A DNA stretch of 10,060 nt from Phycisphaerae bacterium (GCA_021604825.1 BQJS01000176.1:1-10060), one strand, 5' to 3'; positions 1 through 6,736 are shown, counted from the stretch's first letter. Numbers and translations: made by a program. The notes: generated by a model not told the origin, from the letters alone.

Positions 1-204
1 AAGGAAGGCCACGAAATATTCTGGTCCATCAAACAAGTACCAGCCCCCTACCTGCCGCAGAAAGAGGGCCAGGAACCGTCCAGCTCGCAGGCATCCAACA
101 CCAAGGTGACGCAAACGGTAACCACCACCCAAATATCAAAGATCCAAGTCGCCGGCCGCCCGATGCCAATATCGATGAGCAGCAAGCAAACAACGGCCAG
201 CTAA
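1..204 (+). CDS. 3' end of an unidentified protein gene (cut by window edge)
   Basis: Frame 1 is open from the first base to a TAA at 202-204 and gives 67 residues of a C-terminus. It begins KEGHEIFWSIKQVPAPYLPQ and then becomes a polar Ser/Thr/Gln-rich tail with stretches such as TKVTQTVTTTQ, ending in KQTTAS. The first 20 or so residues look like ordinary folded protein and the rest looks like a disordered tail. I recognise no domain. Frame 3 is also open, to a TAG at about 288, but its translation is a poor His/Pro/Gln/Arg mixture, so frame 1 is preferred. The gene ends before the inverted repeat at 237-259, which may mark its 3' end. It lies on the same strand as the exonuclease gene downstream, which has its own promoter. 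Confidence 0.5.
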   Translation, partial: KEGHEIFWSIKQVPAPYLPQKEGQEPSSSQASNTKVTQTVTTTQISKIQVAGRPMPISMSSKQTTAS

Positions 205-236
205 GACTTACCCGTCATGCGAATCTATCCGTGTGC

Positions 237-259
237 CACTGGGTGCTTGTCACCCAGTG
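237..259. repeat. Perfect 9-bp inverted repeat (operator, REP-like element or transcript end)
   Basis: CACTGGGTG (237-245) and CACCCAGTG (251-259) are exact reverse complements separated by the 5-nt loop CTTGT. There is no T-run on either side, so it is not a standard intrinsic terminator. The loop and the start of the right arm contain the -35 box (247-252) of the promoter for the gene at 349. This placement fits an operator, while the strong stem also fits a dispersed REP-like palindrome or a 3' end for the gene that stops at 204. The sequence alone does not decide between these. Confidence 0.6.
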
Positions 260-276
260 CTGTCGGGCCGTAGAAT
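247..276 (+). promoter_or_regulatory. Sigma70-like promoter of the exonuclease gene
   Basis: The -35 box TTGTCA (247-252) matches the consensus at 5 of 6 positions. An 18-nt spacer separates it from the -10 box TAGAAT (271-276), which also matches at 5 of 6. Transcription would begin near 283, leaving a leader of about 65 nt before the ATG at 349. This is the best promoter match noticed in the window. The -35 box lies inside the inverted repeat at 237-259. Confidence 0.5.
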
Positions 277-348
277 CACCCATTAAATAGCACGCCTGCC
301 TTTGACCGTGACATACATCCCGGTCGATTTGCTTGGGAATTCGATTCA

Positions 349-870
349 ATGAGTTACATCATGGTCGACATCGAAGCGGATGGCCCCATTCCGGGTGACT
401 ATTCGATGGTTTGCTTCGGCGCGGTCCTGGTGGAGCCGACTCTTTCAGATACTTTCTATGGCCGTCTGGCGCCAATCTCAAAGAAGTGGATTCCCGAAGC
501 ACTCAAGGTAAGTGGCTTCAGTCGCGAAGAGACGCTGGCGTTTGACGACCCCGGAAAGGTGATGCACGAATTCGGCGAGTGGCTCAGAGATGTAAGCACC
601 AACCTCCCAATGTTCATCTCAGACAACAACGGTTTCGATTGGCAATTCATCAACTGGTACTTCCACCACTTCACGGAAAGCAACCCGTTTGGCCACAGTT
701 CGACGAATCTGGGATCACTGTATAAAGGCGTGGTCAAGAACATGTCCAAAAACTTCAAGCACCTTCGCAAGACGAAGCACACCCATCATCCCGTGGACGA
801 CGCTATTGGAAATGCAGAAGCATTGTTAAGCATCCAAGCAGAATACGGGCTTAAGATAAGTCTCAAGTAA
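349..870 (+). CDS. DEDDh-family 3'-5' exonuclease / exoribonuclease-like protein
   Basis: A 173-residue, single-domain, soluble protein that probably trims RNA or single-stranded DNA from the 3' end with two metal ions. The DEDDh motifs are visible in order: DIEADG (D7, E9) near the N-terminus, ISDNNGFDWQF (D97 as the FD of the second motif) and HHPVDDA (H146, D151) near the C-terminus. This is the RNase T / DNA polymerase III epsilon fold. The compact length and the GDYSMVCFGAV and TNLGSLYKG segments match a conserved family of stand-alone proteins usually annotated as 3'-5' exoribonuclease (the Rv2179c-like group is the nearest named set I know of). The ATG at 349 is preceded by GGGA about 10 nt upstream. 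A second ATG at 361 would remove only four residues but sits just before D7, so the first start is better. The true substrate cannot be read from sequence. Confidence 0.85.
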   Translation: MSYIMVDIEADGPIPGDYSMVCFGAVLVEPTLSDTFYGRLAPISKKWIPEALKVSGFSREETLAFDDPGKVMHEFGEWLRDVSTNLPMFISDNNGFDWQFINWYFHHFTESNPFGHSSTNLGSLYKGVVKNMSKNFKHLRKTKHTHHPVDDAIGNAEALLSIQAEYGLKISLK

Positions 871-899
871 GACGGGTACGCATTCTCTGTATCTGCCCG

Positions 900-1277
900 C
901 TACATATGGCGCCACGCATCACGGGATTTTGTTGGGGATCGCGGCTCGCCATAATACTTTCGATGGTCCTTCCAAAACTGCTGGCGCACCGGCCCGACAT
1001 GGTCGTGGAAATCTTCAAAGAACCCCGGCTTGTGCCATTCGGGTGGATTCGCATATCGCTCGCCGCCGTCGCCGAATGACACCTCCCAAAAATCAGGTTC
1101 CGAAGGATCCATGATTTCAAAGCACAATTGGTTGAATATGACAGGGTCACCTGTATCGTCCAAAATCCGATAATTATCTGCTGAGATGCCTATGACCTCG
1201 TACTGTAGCCCAACGGTCAGGCTCCAATATTTCCGCTCATCTTCAGGGTCTTGATTGCTCGTTAGGATCACATGCAT
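900..1277 (-). CDS. Uncharacterised 125-residue acidic protein
   Basis: A soluble cytoplasmic-looking protein with no signal peptide or membrane segment, rich in Asp, Glu and aromatic residues. It begins MHVILTSNQDPEDERKYWSL. Typical segments are YEVIGISADNYRILDDTGDP, DPSEPDFWEVSFGDGGERY and PGFFEDFHDHVG. Small proteins with this kind of composition occur among bacterial immunity-type and orphan families, but I cannot assign a named domain and claim no function. The ATG at 1277 is 49 nt downstream of the DUF3592 gene on the same strand, so the two are probably co-transcribed. The Shine-Dalgarno is weak. The stop is about 30 nt from the stop of the convergent exonuclease gene, and I see no strong terminator between them. 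The last residues, RDAWRHM, look complete. Confidence 0.75.
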   Translation of the reverse strand: MHVILTSNQDPEDERKYWSLTVGLQYEVIGISADNYRILDDTGDPVIFNQLCFEIMDPSEPDFWEVSFGDGGERYANPPEWHKPGFFEDFHDHVGPVRQQFWKDHRKYYGEPRSPTKSRDAWRHM

Positions 1278-1326
1278 TCCGTGCCGTTGTCCTTACAATT
1301 CCTTTGCTCTGTGGCAAGCCTTGGAC

Positions 1327-2439
1327 CTACTCTTCCTTCGAAGGTCTCTTTGCATTCACGCCCCATTCCTTAACAACCCGTCCGTGACGCACGAGTTGGC
1401 TTACGCCTTGTTCGGCTTTTAGGTCGTATCCCATGAGTGTGAAGACGGCCATGCCTCCGAAAAACAGAATGCCGAAGCCCGTCACGAACAGAAATTTTCC
1501 GCTGAATTGTGCGCCTTGATTCTCGCCGCTGACGATGCGATTCCAACTCGGCGCGGATGGAAGATACTCCACTGTGATGGTCGGACTTTCTTGGGCATGA
1601 TCCCAATGCTCGTCTTGATACATCATGGCCTCTCGCGAGATCCTGTTCCCCTCGTTATCTTGAAACTCGTATTCGACATATGGCGTCACGCTAACCATCC
1701 ACGTGCGCAGCACCTTTGCCTCGACCTTCACACCTTCGGTCGCATAACGTCGTAGGTGCGATTCCTCGTAGACGCCCCAAACGAATCCGGCCGCCATCGC
1801 CAGCGTGAAGAAAACGAAGGCCCACGCAGTCCAACGAATCTTCTTTGTCTCCTTGGCGATGCGCCGATCCTCGGTCTGCTCCGGAACATGCGTGGTCCGC
1901 CCAGTGGCGGCGCTCGACCCGGCAATCAGCGCGTCAGCCAATTCCTCAAATCGTTCAACCGAGTCGGTCACCTTGGCAAGTTTTCGACCGGCGACGTCAA
2001 GGATCTCGATGGTTGGAGTCGATGGGCCGAATCCAAGTTCTTCGCTCGTACCGCGATCGACGGCCTCGATGTCGCACCACGGGACCACACGGCGCGACCC
2101 AATCCGATAGACGTGTACGCCTTCTCGATCAAGCACAACCCGACTAGTCATTCGTAGCAGCGAAAGACCCCGCAAGATGAGGAACCCACCAAAGATCGGC
2201 GGAATGATCAGAGCAAAGAAACCCGAATTCAGTCCGGGGGCAAAATTGTCATCCGGTGTAGCCGGGATGCGCTTGGCGATCACGACAGTCATCACCAACG
2301 CACCTACGATCACAATCATGCCCGGTATCAAAAACAGCAATGCACCGCCCACGATACTTTTTTTGGCTGGAAAGACCTGCTCAACAGGCATCGCACGAGG
2401 GATGGAGTTTTCAGCGTCAGGTTTGAATGTAGGCTCCAT
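1327..2439 (-). CDS. Membrane protein with PH-like and DUF3592 domains
   Basis: A 370-residue inner-membrane protein with four likely membrane segments, at about residues 29-54, 73-96, 203-223 and 316-337. Between the second and third lies a soluble domain (about 100-172) starting RVVLDREGVHVYRIGSRR and containing VPWCDIEAV. It resembles bacterial PH-like domains in which a short beta-sheet follows a membrane hairpin. Between the third and fourth is a DUF3592-like domain (about 232-305), with AEGV-type spacing, VTPYVEYEFQDNEGNRISRE and ITVEYLPSAPSWNRI. The function of DUF3592 is unknown. An in-frame GTG lies at 2448, but GGAG is 8 nt ahead of the ATG at 2439 and abuts the GTG, so the ATG is chosen. 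The gene heads a likely two-gene unit with the small protein at 900-1277. It starts about 90 nt past the terminator of the DUF11 gene, so it needs its own promoter, which I could not pick out. Confidence 0.8.
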   Translation of the reverse strand: MEPTFKPDAENSIPRAMPVEQVFPAKKSIVGGALLFLIPGMIVIVGALVMTVVIAKRIPATPDDNFAPGLNSGFFALIIPPIFGGFLILRGLSLLRMTSRVVLDREGVHVYRIGSRRVVPWCDIEAVDRGTSEELGFGPSTPTIEILDVAGRKLAKVTDSVERFEELADALIAGSSAATGRTTHVPEQTEDRRIAKETKKIRWTAWAFVFFTLAMAAGFVWGVYEESHLRRYATEGVKVEAKVLRTWMVSVTPYVEYEFQDNEGNRISREAMMYQDEHWDHAQESPTITVEYLPSAPSWNRIVSGENQGAQFSGKFLFVTGFGILFFGGMAVFTLMGYDLKAEQGVSQLVRHGRVVKEWGVNAKRPSKEE

Positions 2440-2528
2440 GGGATTCACTCCAAAGTCTTGGCATCACAAGACGGGGCGATGATCCAACCTACCGAAATGT
2501 TAAACGAATCCCTTGTGAATCCGAGCAC

Positions 2529-2563
2529 AAAAAAAGGGGGCGTCGAAATCAATCGACGCCCCC
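2529..2563 (-). terminator. Rho-independent terminator of the DUF11 lipoprotein gene
   Basis: On the minus strand, an 11-bp perfect GC-rich stem (GGGGGCGTCGA pairing with TCGACGCCCCC, plus-strand arms 2536-2546 and 2553-2563) with a 6-nt loop is followed directly by seven T residues (2529-2535). It sits about 30 nt past the stop codon at 2594. The order stem then T-run works only for minus-strand transcription. It separates the DUF11 gene from the DUF3592 gene downstream. Confidence 0.93.
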
Positions 2564-2593
2564 CGGGGTTACTACCTTGTTGTGGCGAACGGT

Positions 2594-4870
2594 TTAGTAG
2601 ATGTTCGTACTTTCCGTTTCGTCCACGGTCGAGTCCATCTGATCACTGATCATCGAGACTCTGAAGCGGGTGTCGCCAGTTGCATTACCCTTGGCAACAA
2701 CTCGGTAAGTGGCCTTCGCACGTGGTGCCAACGAGGGCAGCGGAGCAAAGGTGACTGAGCGGCCATCAGCAACACCAGCGGTCGGTCCGTCAGCAGAGAC
2801 AAAGTCCTGCTGTCCAGGAACCTCAGCTGAGATCTTGATGTTCGTACCAACGGCTGAACCCTGGTTGGTGACGGTGATCACGTAAGTGATGGTTCCGCCA
2901 ACCTCGATCGGATCCTCGACGTCGATGACCTCGAGGAGGATCGCCGGGATACCCTTGACTTCCATGACGGCTTCGTCTGAAGCATCGGCACAGACCGCAC
3001 GGGCGGTGGCCACGTTGCGGATGGTTCCGGCCTGGGTTGCCTTGACCGTGACATTCACAGTACGGGACTCGCCTGCACCGGGCGTACCCAGGTTCCAGCT
3101 GATGGTTCCGCCACTTGCACTTCCACCTTCAGTTGCACTGATAAACGTGGTCGAGCTCGGCAGCGTGTCGGTCAGGACGGTGCTGACGGCTGGCGAGTTA
3201 CCGGTGTTGGTCACCGTGATCTGGTACTCAGCCGGACGACCGATGAATCGCATGCCCGGTCCGGTCTTGCTGACCGTAAGGACTGGCTGCGTGACGACGG
3301 TGGTGCAATCGGCGGACGCGGTCAAGCCGTCATCTGCGGTGGCGGTTGCACGGTTGGTGAAGCTACCGACGCGTTCGGCCTTCGCAACGAAGTCACCCTT
3401 ACGGGCTTCGCCTGCGTTGAGCGTACCAACGTTGAACTGAACCGTACGACGACCATTGTCGGTGACCAAGCCATCGGGCAGGTCATCGGTGATGGTGACG
3501 TTGGTTGCAGGACCGTCACCGGTGTTGCGGACGACGATCGTGCATGGGATCGGATCACACGTGGTGACCTCGGCCGGGCAGGTCTTCTCGAGCACCAACT
3601 GCGGGGCAGTAATGCGGGTGTCGGCACAATCCTGATCCGACAGACCTTGATCGGCACGAACGTCTGCACAGTTGTGGAACGTTCCGGTGCGGGTTCCGTT
3701 GACCGTGACGGACAATGCTTGCTGTCCACCACCTGCAACCGTACCGAGCGACCATGAAAGCGACTGACCCGAAACGTTGGCTGCCGGCTGACTCGAGACG
3801 TATGAGATGCCGTCAGGCAACACGTCGGTGACCATGACGTTCTGAGCATCAACCGATGATGGGTTGGTCACAACAATGTCATAGTTGAAGTTGTTGTTGA
3901 CGCGCTCTTCAGCAGGTGCGGTCTTGGTGATGTTGATCTCGGGCGGAATCCAGGTCTTGCTGGTGTGGCCGGTGGCAATGTGAACGCCTGGCTTGCAGCA
4001 AGCTTCGTTCGGCGGACGAACGATGTCGATTTTGATGTTGTTCGTACCTGGGGCGGGCGTGCTCTGTGCGAGCGTGACAACCGCGGCACCCGTGGCATCG
4101 GTGCGGACCGAAGCCTTGGTCGAACCACTGTTGGTGAAGACACCAGCCGGTCCGTCGAGAATTTCGTAGTTGACGATGTAGTTCTCAAGCGGTGAACCGT
4201 CTGAGTGCTTGGCCACCATGGTGACGAATTCGTGCGTCGTACCGGTCGGGTTCGTGGCGGGCATTGGGAAGTCCCACTTCACGTCGAACCAGTGCTTGGT
4301 CACGAACACTTTGTGCTTGGCCCAGTCGTAGATGCCCGGAGCGTACACAGTGACGTTCGAGGTACCTTCGATCGGCGAGGTGATCACGCACCAGGTCTGA
4401 CCCTTCGTCAACTGAATGTCGTCGGAAGGATCGTCGTTGCCCATGTCGAGGACGTGAGCGAAGTTGTTGGTGTGCGACACGGCGAAGTGGTTGTCCACTT
4501 TGTAGCCGCGGCTTGCACGCCAGCCACTCTCATCGACTTCGACGATGTCGCCGACGCTGCCTTCAGCGATCATCCACTCGACGCGGCGGTTGATGAGCGG
4601 CTTGCCGTCCTTGTCTTTGACGGTGGCCACAATCACGTGCTGCGTACGAACTGCGTTAACGTCGTTTTCGGGATAAACTTCAAGCGAGACCGCATAGGGA
4701 TCCCAGTTGGAGTAGTACCCGCCCTCGGGAGGCTTCGGATGCGTCTGAATCGTGTCGCCACCCGCCGGCCACGTGAAGGCATGCGGCATGTGCGTACGAC
4801 AGCCGGCCATGCCAACGATCGCAACCGCAACCACCGACTTCATAAGTGTTTTGAATTTCAACGTGTTCAT
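2594..4870 (-). CDS. Large surface lipoprotein with Ig-like N-region and four DUF11 repeats (OmcB-like)
   Basis: A 758-residue exported protein, probably anchored in the envelope and exposed at the surface or periplasm. Residues 1-23 are a lipoprotein signal peptide (basic start, core SVVAVAIVGMAG) with the lipidated cysteine at C24. Residues 57-175 and 188-286 look like bacterial Ig-like (Big_1-type) domains, with phrases such as VKDKDGKPLINRRVEWMI and TDATGAAVVTLA. Four DUF11 / TIGR01451 repeats follow at about 311-420, 424-525, 529-640 and 643-755. Each opens with a lysine/thr-pro strand and carries ITVTNTG...VTDTLP-type cores (LEKTCPAEVTTCDP, VSKTGPGMRF). The repeats hold cysteines at 401, 415, 431, 438, 443, 522 and 627, concentrated in repeats 1-2. 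DUF11 repeats also form the chlamydial cysteine-rich OmcB protein, so disulphide bonds are plausible. The start ATG at 4870 is preceded by AAGGA and GAGGG. The gene is a single transcription unit ending at the terminator at 2529-2563. It could be structural or adhesive; no enzyme domain is visible. Confidence 0.92.
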   Translation of the reverse strand: MNTLKFKTLMKSVVAVAIVGMAGCRTHMPHAFTWPAGGDTIQTHPKPPEGGYYSNWDPYAVSLEVYPENDVNAVRTQHVIVATVKDKDGKPLINRRVEWMIAEGSVGDIVEVDESGWRASRGYKVDNHFAVSHTNNFAHVLDMGNDDPSDDIQLTKGQTWCVITSPIEGTSNVTVYAPGIYDWAKHKVFVTKHWFDVKWDFPMPATNPTGTTHEFVTMVAKHSDGSPLENYIVNYEILDGPAGVFTNSGSTKASVRTDATGAAVVTLAQSTPAPGTNNIKIDIVRPPNEACCKPGVHIATGHTSKTWIPPEINITKTAPAEERVNNNFNYDIVVTNPSSVDAQNVMVTDVLPDGISYVSSQPAANVSGQSLSWSLGTVAGGGQQALSVTVNGTRTGTFHNCADVRADQGLSDQDCADTRITAPQLVLEKTCPAEVTTCDPIPCTIVVRNTGDGPATNVTITDDLPDGLVTDNGRRTVQFNVGTLNAGEARKGDFVAKAERVGSFTNRATATADDGLTASADCTTVVTQPVLTVSKTGPGMRFIGRPAEYQITVTNTGNSPAVSTVLTDTLPSSTTFISATEGGSASGGTISWNLGTPGAGESRTVNVTVKATQAGTIRNVATARAVCADASDEAVMEVKGIPAILLEVIDVEDPIEVGGTITYVITVTNQGSAVGTNIKISAEVPGQQDFVSADGPTAGVADGRSVTFAPLPSLAPRAKATYRVVAKGNATGDTRFRVSMISDQMDSTVDETESTNIY

Positions 4871-4909
4871 AATCCTTTTTCCCTCTTAACCAATGGGACA
4901 ATCTTCGTG

Positions 4910-4938
4910 GCTTTAGACGGGGCGAAGCCCCTTGCCAA
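4910..4938 (-). promoter_or_regulatory. Possible promoter of the DUF11 lipoprotein gene with a palindrome in the spacer
   Basis: On the minus strand, TTGGCA (plus-strand 4933-4938, 5 of 6 to the -35 consensus) is 17 nt from TAAAGC (4910-4915), which is a poor -10 box at 3 of 6. The spacer contains GGGGC-TTC-GCCCC (4919-4931), an inverted repeat that could bind a regulator or fold in RNA. Transcription starting near 4903 would give a leader of about 33 nt. The weak -10 keeps confidence low. Confidence 0.25.
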
Positions 4939-5203
4939 TTATTTCAACGAAACTGTATTCCAGTGAGACAATGAATCAAACCAGCGCCGCGTTGACGCCA
5001 ACGATATTTTCAATGCTGCTAAGACCCCGCTTACATGAAATCGAAATGCCATCTACACCCGACGTAAACTCACCAAGCTGTTCGACTGCAACAAGCTGGA
5101 CAACAGTGCGAACGAACACCACGGCTTCTCAGCGAGTGGACTTTTGGCGATCGACCTTTTGCCCCTAATCGCTATTCGACGCGATCCTGGCACAATCGCC
5201 CTT

Positions 5204-5224
5204 GGCAATTTCCCCATTACGCTG
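5204..5224. repeat. Imperfect direct repeat, copy 1
   Basis: GGCAATTTCCCCATTACGCTG matches the copy at 5776-5797 at 20 of 22 aligned positions, with one inserted C and one A-to-T change. Both copies are in the same orientation and both lie in the gene-poor region. No third copy was noticed in the window. Confidence 0.45.
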
Positions 5225-5527
5225 CCGCAAGCAATTAAATCTGATCTGGCGTTTGCATAGAGACCGACGACCGCGCCTGCGTGTAATCAGTCCTCAATTC
5301 AAACTTTCAAGATCGTAACCGAACCCCGCACCAATGCCATGCATATCTGCAAAAAATCGGACAGGGCATCATCACGACGCAAGAATCGGCATCCCTCGCC
5401 GCACTCACATACGCTTGACTCACTCGTCTACGCGAATTCTCAGACGAAAAAGCGCCAAACAGAATGTGCATGTCCAGGAGTGCCAGATTCCCACCATCCG
5501 ACACCCCAGCCAGAACCACCATTCCTT

Positions 5528-5544
5528 CCGGCACCATGTGCCGG
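5528..5544. repeat. Perfect 7-bp inverted repeat (operator-like palindrome)
   Basis: CCGGCAC (5528-5534) and GTGCCGG (5538-5544) are exact reverse complements with a 3-nt centre, CAT. Neither strand has a following T-run, so it is more like a protein-binding site or a small hairpin than a terminator. It lies about 660 nt upstream of the DUF11 gene start and about 340 nt past the stop of the putative lipoprotein. Confidence 0.4.
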
Positions 5545-5775
5545 GTCAAAACCGGCGATTCTGCGCACGAGGGGCGTAAACATACCGAGTTATCGGCGAT
5601 CGTACAACATCCATACAAGGTCTTTTTTGATCGATCGGATAATCACAGGGGCACTAAAAACCACCTGAAATCCGCGTTTTTCCCAAACTATCAAGCCGAA
5701 CACCCCTGGGGTTCATTCCCAGCCTGTTAGGCCCGTGCAACTACCCAAAATCGCAGAAGAAAAACCAACGACGTG

Positions 5776-5797
5776 GGCAACTTTCCCCATTTCGCTG
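5776..5797. repeat. Imperfect direct repeat, copy 2
   Basis: This is the second copy of the repeat at 5204-5224, reading GGCAACTTT-CCCCATTTCGCTG. It lies about 90 nt past the stop codon of the putative lipoprotein gene on the minus strand. Its role is unknown. Confidence 0.45.
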
Positions 5798-5884
5798 TTT
5801 CAGGTCTGGCAGGGTCGATTCGGAATGCAAGATCGCGTCCTTGGCACCGAAAACGGCCCGTAATGCTGGGATGATGACGGTTGA

Positions 5885-6661
5885 TTATCGCGGATCACGA
5901 TTGGAGCGACGATCGGGTGTGGGCCGAGACTCACGTCTTGTACGAGTTGATCTTGTGGCTCCCCTTGAACGCGGTTGCGAGGTTCGAGGACGACTACGCA
6001 CATACTCAGCCGGAACATCCTGGCGCAGCGGGCAACTACACGCCACCCCGTGCTGTGGGCAAAAACCAGGGCCACCTTCGCGAGCGCTCGGCCGCCACAA
6101 TGTCGATCGTCGGCTGGTCGTCCTGCGTCGCACACTACGCCTAGGAGCGGGTTCAGGCCGCTGCTCGCCATAGGTCGCCGCGACGAATCGCTGGACGATG
6201 GATTGCGTGTTGCGTGGAAGAGGCCGAAACACTTCTGCGTAAGTTGTTCCGTCGGGCCGAATCAATCCGTACGAAATCCACACCGGAAAATTGCCCGAAC
6301 GCAATTCCAATTCGTGGGCAGGGATGCGAACTTCTGCCGGCTGAGTTCCCGCACCACCGCTGAGGATCATCACGGTTTTTTGGGCAGCAACGTTACCGCG
6401 CTCGTCTTGATACGCTCCGTTGCGCGACTTGATCGCCCGGGCTCGCTCATCCATCAAACGAACCTTGAACATAAACTGTTGGCCGCTCAGCATTTTCGTA
6501 TCGAGCAATGCACCGAACGCAACGCCCGCGAACCCTTCGCTTTCGTTATATGCCTGAGCCCCCGTTTGCACAAAACGATCCTCGGGAGACAAACATCCGC
6601 ATGCGCCAAAAACCAACACAGCGCAAGTCAACGTACGAAACATTCGCAAGCAGGTATCCAT
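5885..6661 (-). CDS. Putative lipoprotein with an arginine-rich C-terminal tail
   Basis: 258 residues from the ATG at 6661. The start MDTCLRMFRTLTCAVLVFGACGC looks like a lipoprotein signal peptide, with the lipidated cysteine at C21 or C23. Residues 24-165 are a soluble domain of unknown family with beta-rich stretches such as FAGVAFGALLDTKMLSGQQF and ELRSGNFPVWISYGLIRPDG. Residues 168-258 contain 25 arginines, no lysine and many Ser/Thr/Pro, with a Cys-rich patch CPQHGVACSC (201-210). This tail may be real and disordered, or it may be read out of frame after a frameshift, because another minus frame is open from 6171 to 5800 over the same DNA. The frame extends upstream to 6913, but that part overlaps the glycosyltransferase gene and is not credible. 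The gene lies 128 nt downstream of the glycosyltransferase and has its own promoter candidate. The N-terminal two thirds are more certain than the tail. Confidence 0.65.
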   Translation of the reverse strand: MDTCLRMFRTLTCAVLVFGACGCLSPEDRFVQTGAQAYNESEGFAGVAFGALLDTKMLSGQQFMFKVRLMDERARAIKSRNGAYQDERGNVAAQKTVMILSGGAGTQPAEVRIPAHELELRSGNFPVWISYGLIRPDGTTYAEVFRPLPRNTQSIVQRFVAATYGEQRPEPAPRRSVRRRTTSRRSTLWRPSAREGGPGFCPQHGVACSCPLRQDVPAEYVRSRPRTSQPRSRGATRSTRTRRESRPTPDRRSNRDPR

Positions 6662-6706
6662 GACCACCCCATTCACATTCAAATCAACCGTCCAGAACGA
6701 TCGCGA

Positions 6707-6736
6707 ATCGTAGCCACACTGACCCCAGACGGTCAA
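6707..6736 (-). promoter_or_regulatory. Possible promoter of the putative lipoprotein gene
   Basis: On the minus strand, TTGACC (plus-strand 6731-6736, 5 of 6) is separated by 18 nt from TACGAT (6707-6712, 4 of 6 to TATAAT). Transcription would start near 6700, about 40 nt ahead of the ATG at 6661. It lies in the 128-nt gap after the glycosyltransferase stop, so the lipoprotein gene may be transcribed separately or by read-through. Confidence 0.35.

Larger units (their letters stand above)
4871..5884. other. Gene-poor 1-kb intergenic region
   Basis: No reading frame on either strand looks like a convincing full gene. Longer open frames here translate to Ser/His/Pro/Arg-rich strings without domains or good ribosome sites. 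The region holds the possible DUF11 promoter (4910-4938), a coding-like minus frame of 48 codons (4976-5122), a pair of near-identical 21/22-nt direct repeats (5204-5224 and 5776-5797) and a 17-nt palindrome (5528-5544). It separates the putative lipoprotein (ends 5885) from the DUF11 gene (starts 4870), both on the minus strand. I see no tRNA or recognisable riboswitch. It may be a long leader with regulatory function, an unrecognised small RNA locus or a decayed gene. Confidence 0.6.

Noticed and set aside
1..288. Frame 3 as the reading frame of the left-edge gene
   Set aside because: It is open to a TAG at about 288 but gives a low-quality translation and runs through the promoter and palindrome. 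Frame 1 gives more natural protein and stops before them.
2886..3440. 184-codon plus-strand open frame inside the DUF11 gene
   Set aside because: It is antisense to the repeat region of a clear gene. Its Val/Pro/Ser/Thr-rich translation is the shadow of Gly/Asp/Thr/Asn codons, and it has no domain of its own.
4205..4966. 253-codon plus-strand open frame opposite the 5' half of the DUF11 gene
   Set aside because: It is antisense to the signal peptide and Ig-like part of the lipoprotein. Val/His/Arg-rich translation, no ribosome site and no recognisable domain.
5307..5618. 103-codon minus-strand open frame in the gene-poor region
   Set aside because: Cys/Met/Trp-rich translation without a domain or ribosome site, and competing open frames on the other strand over the same bases.
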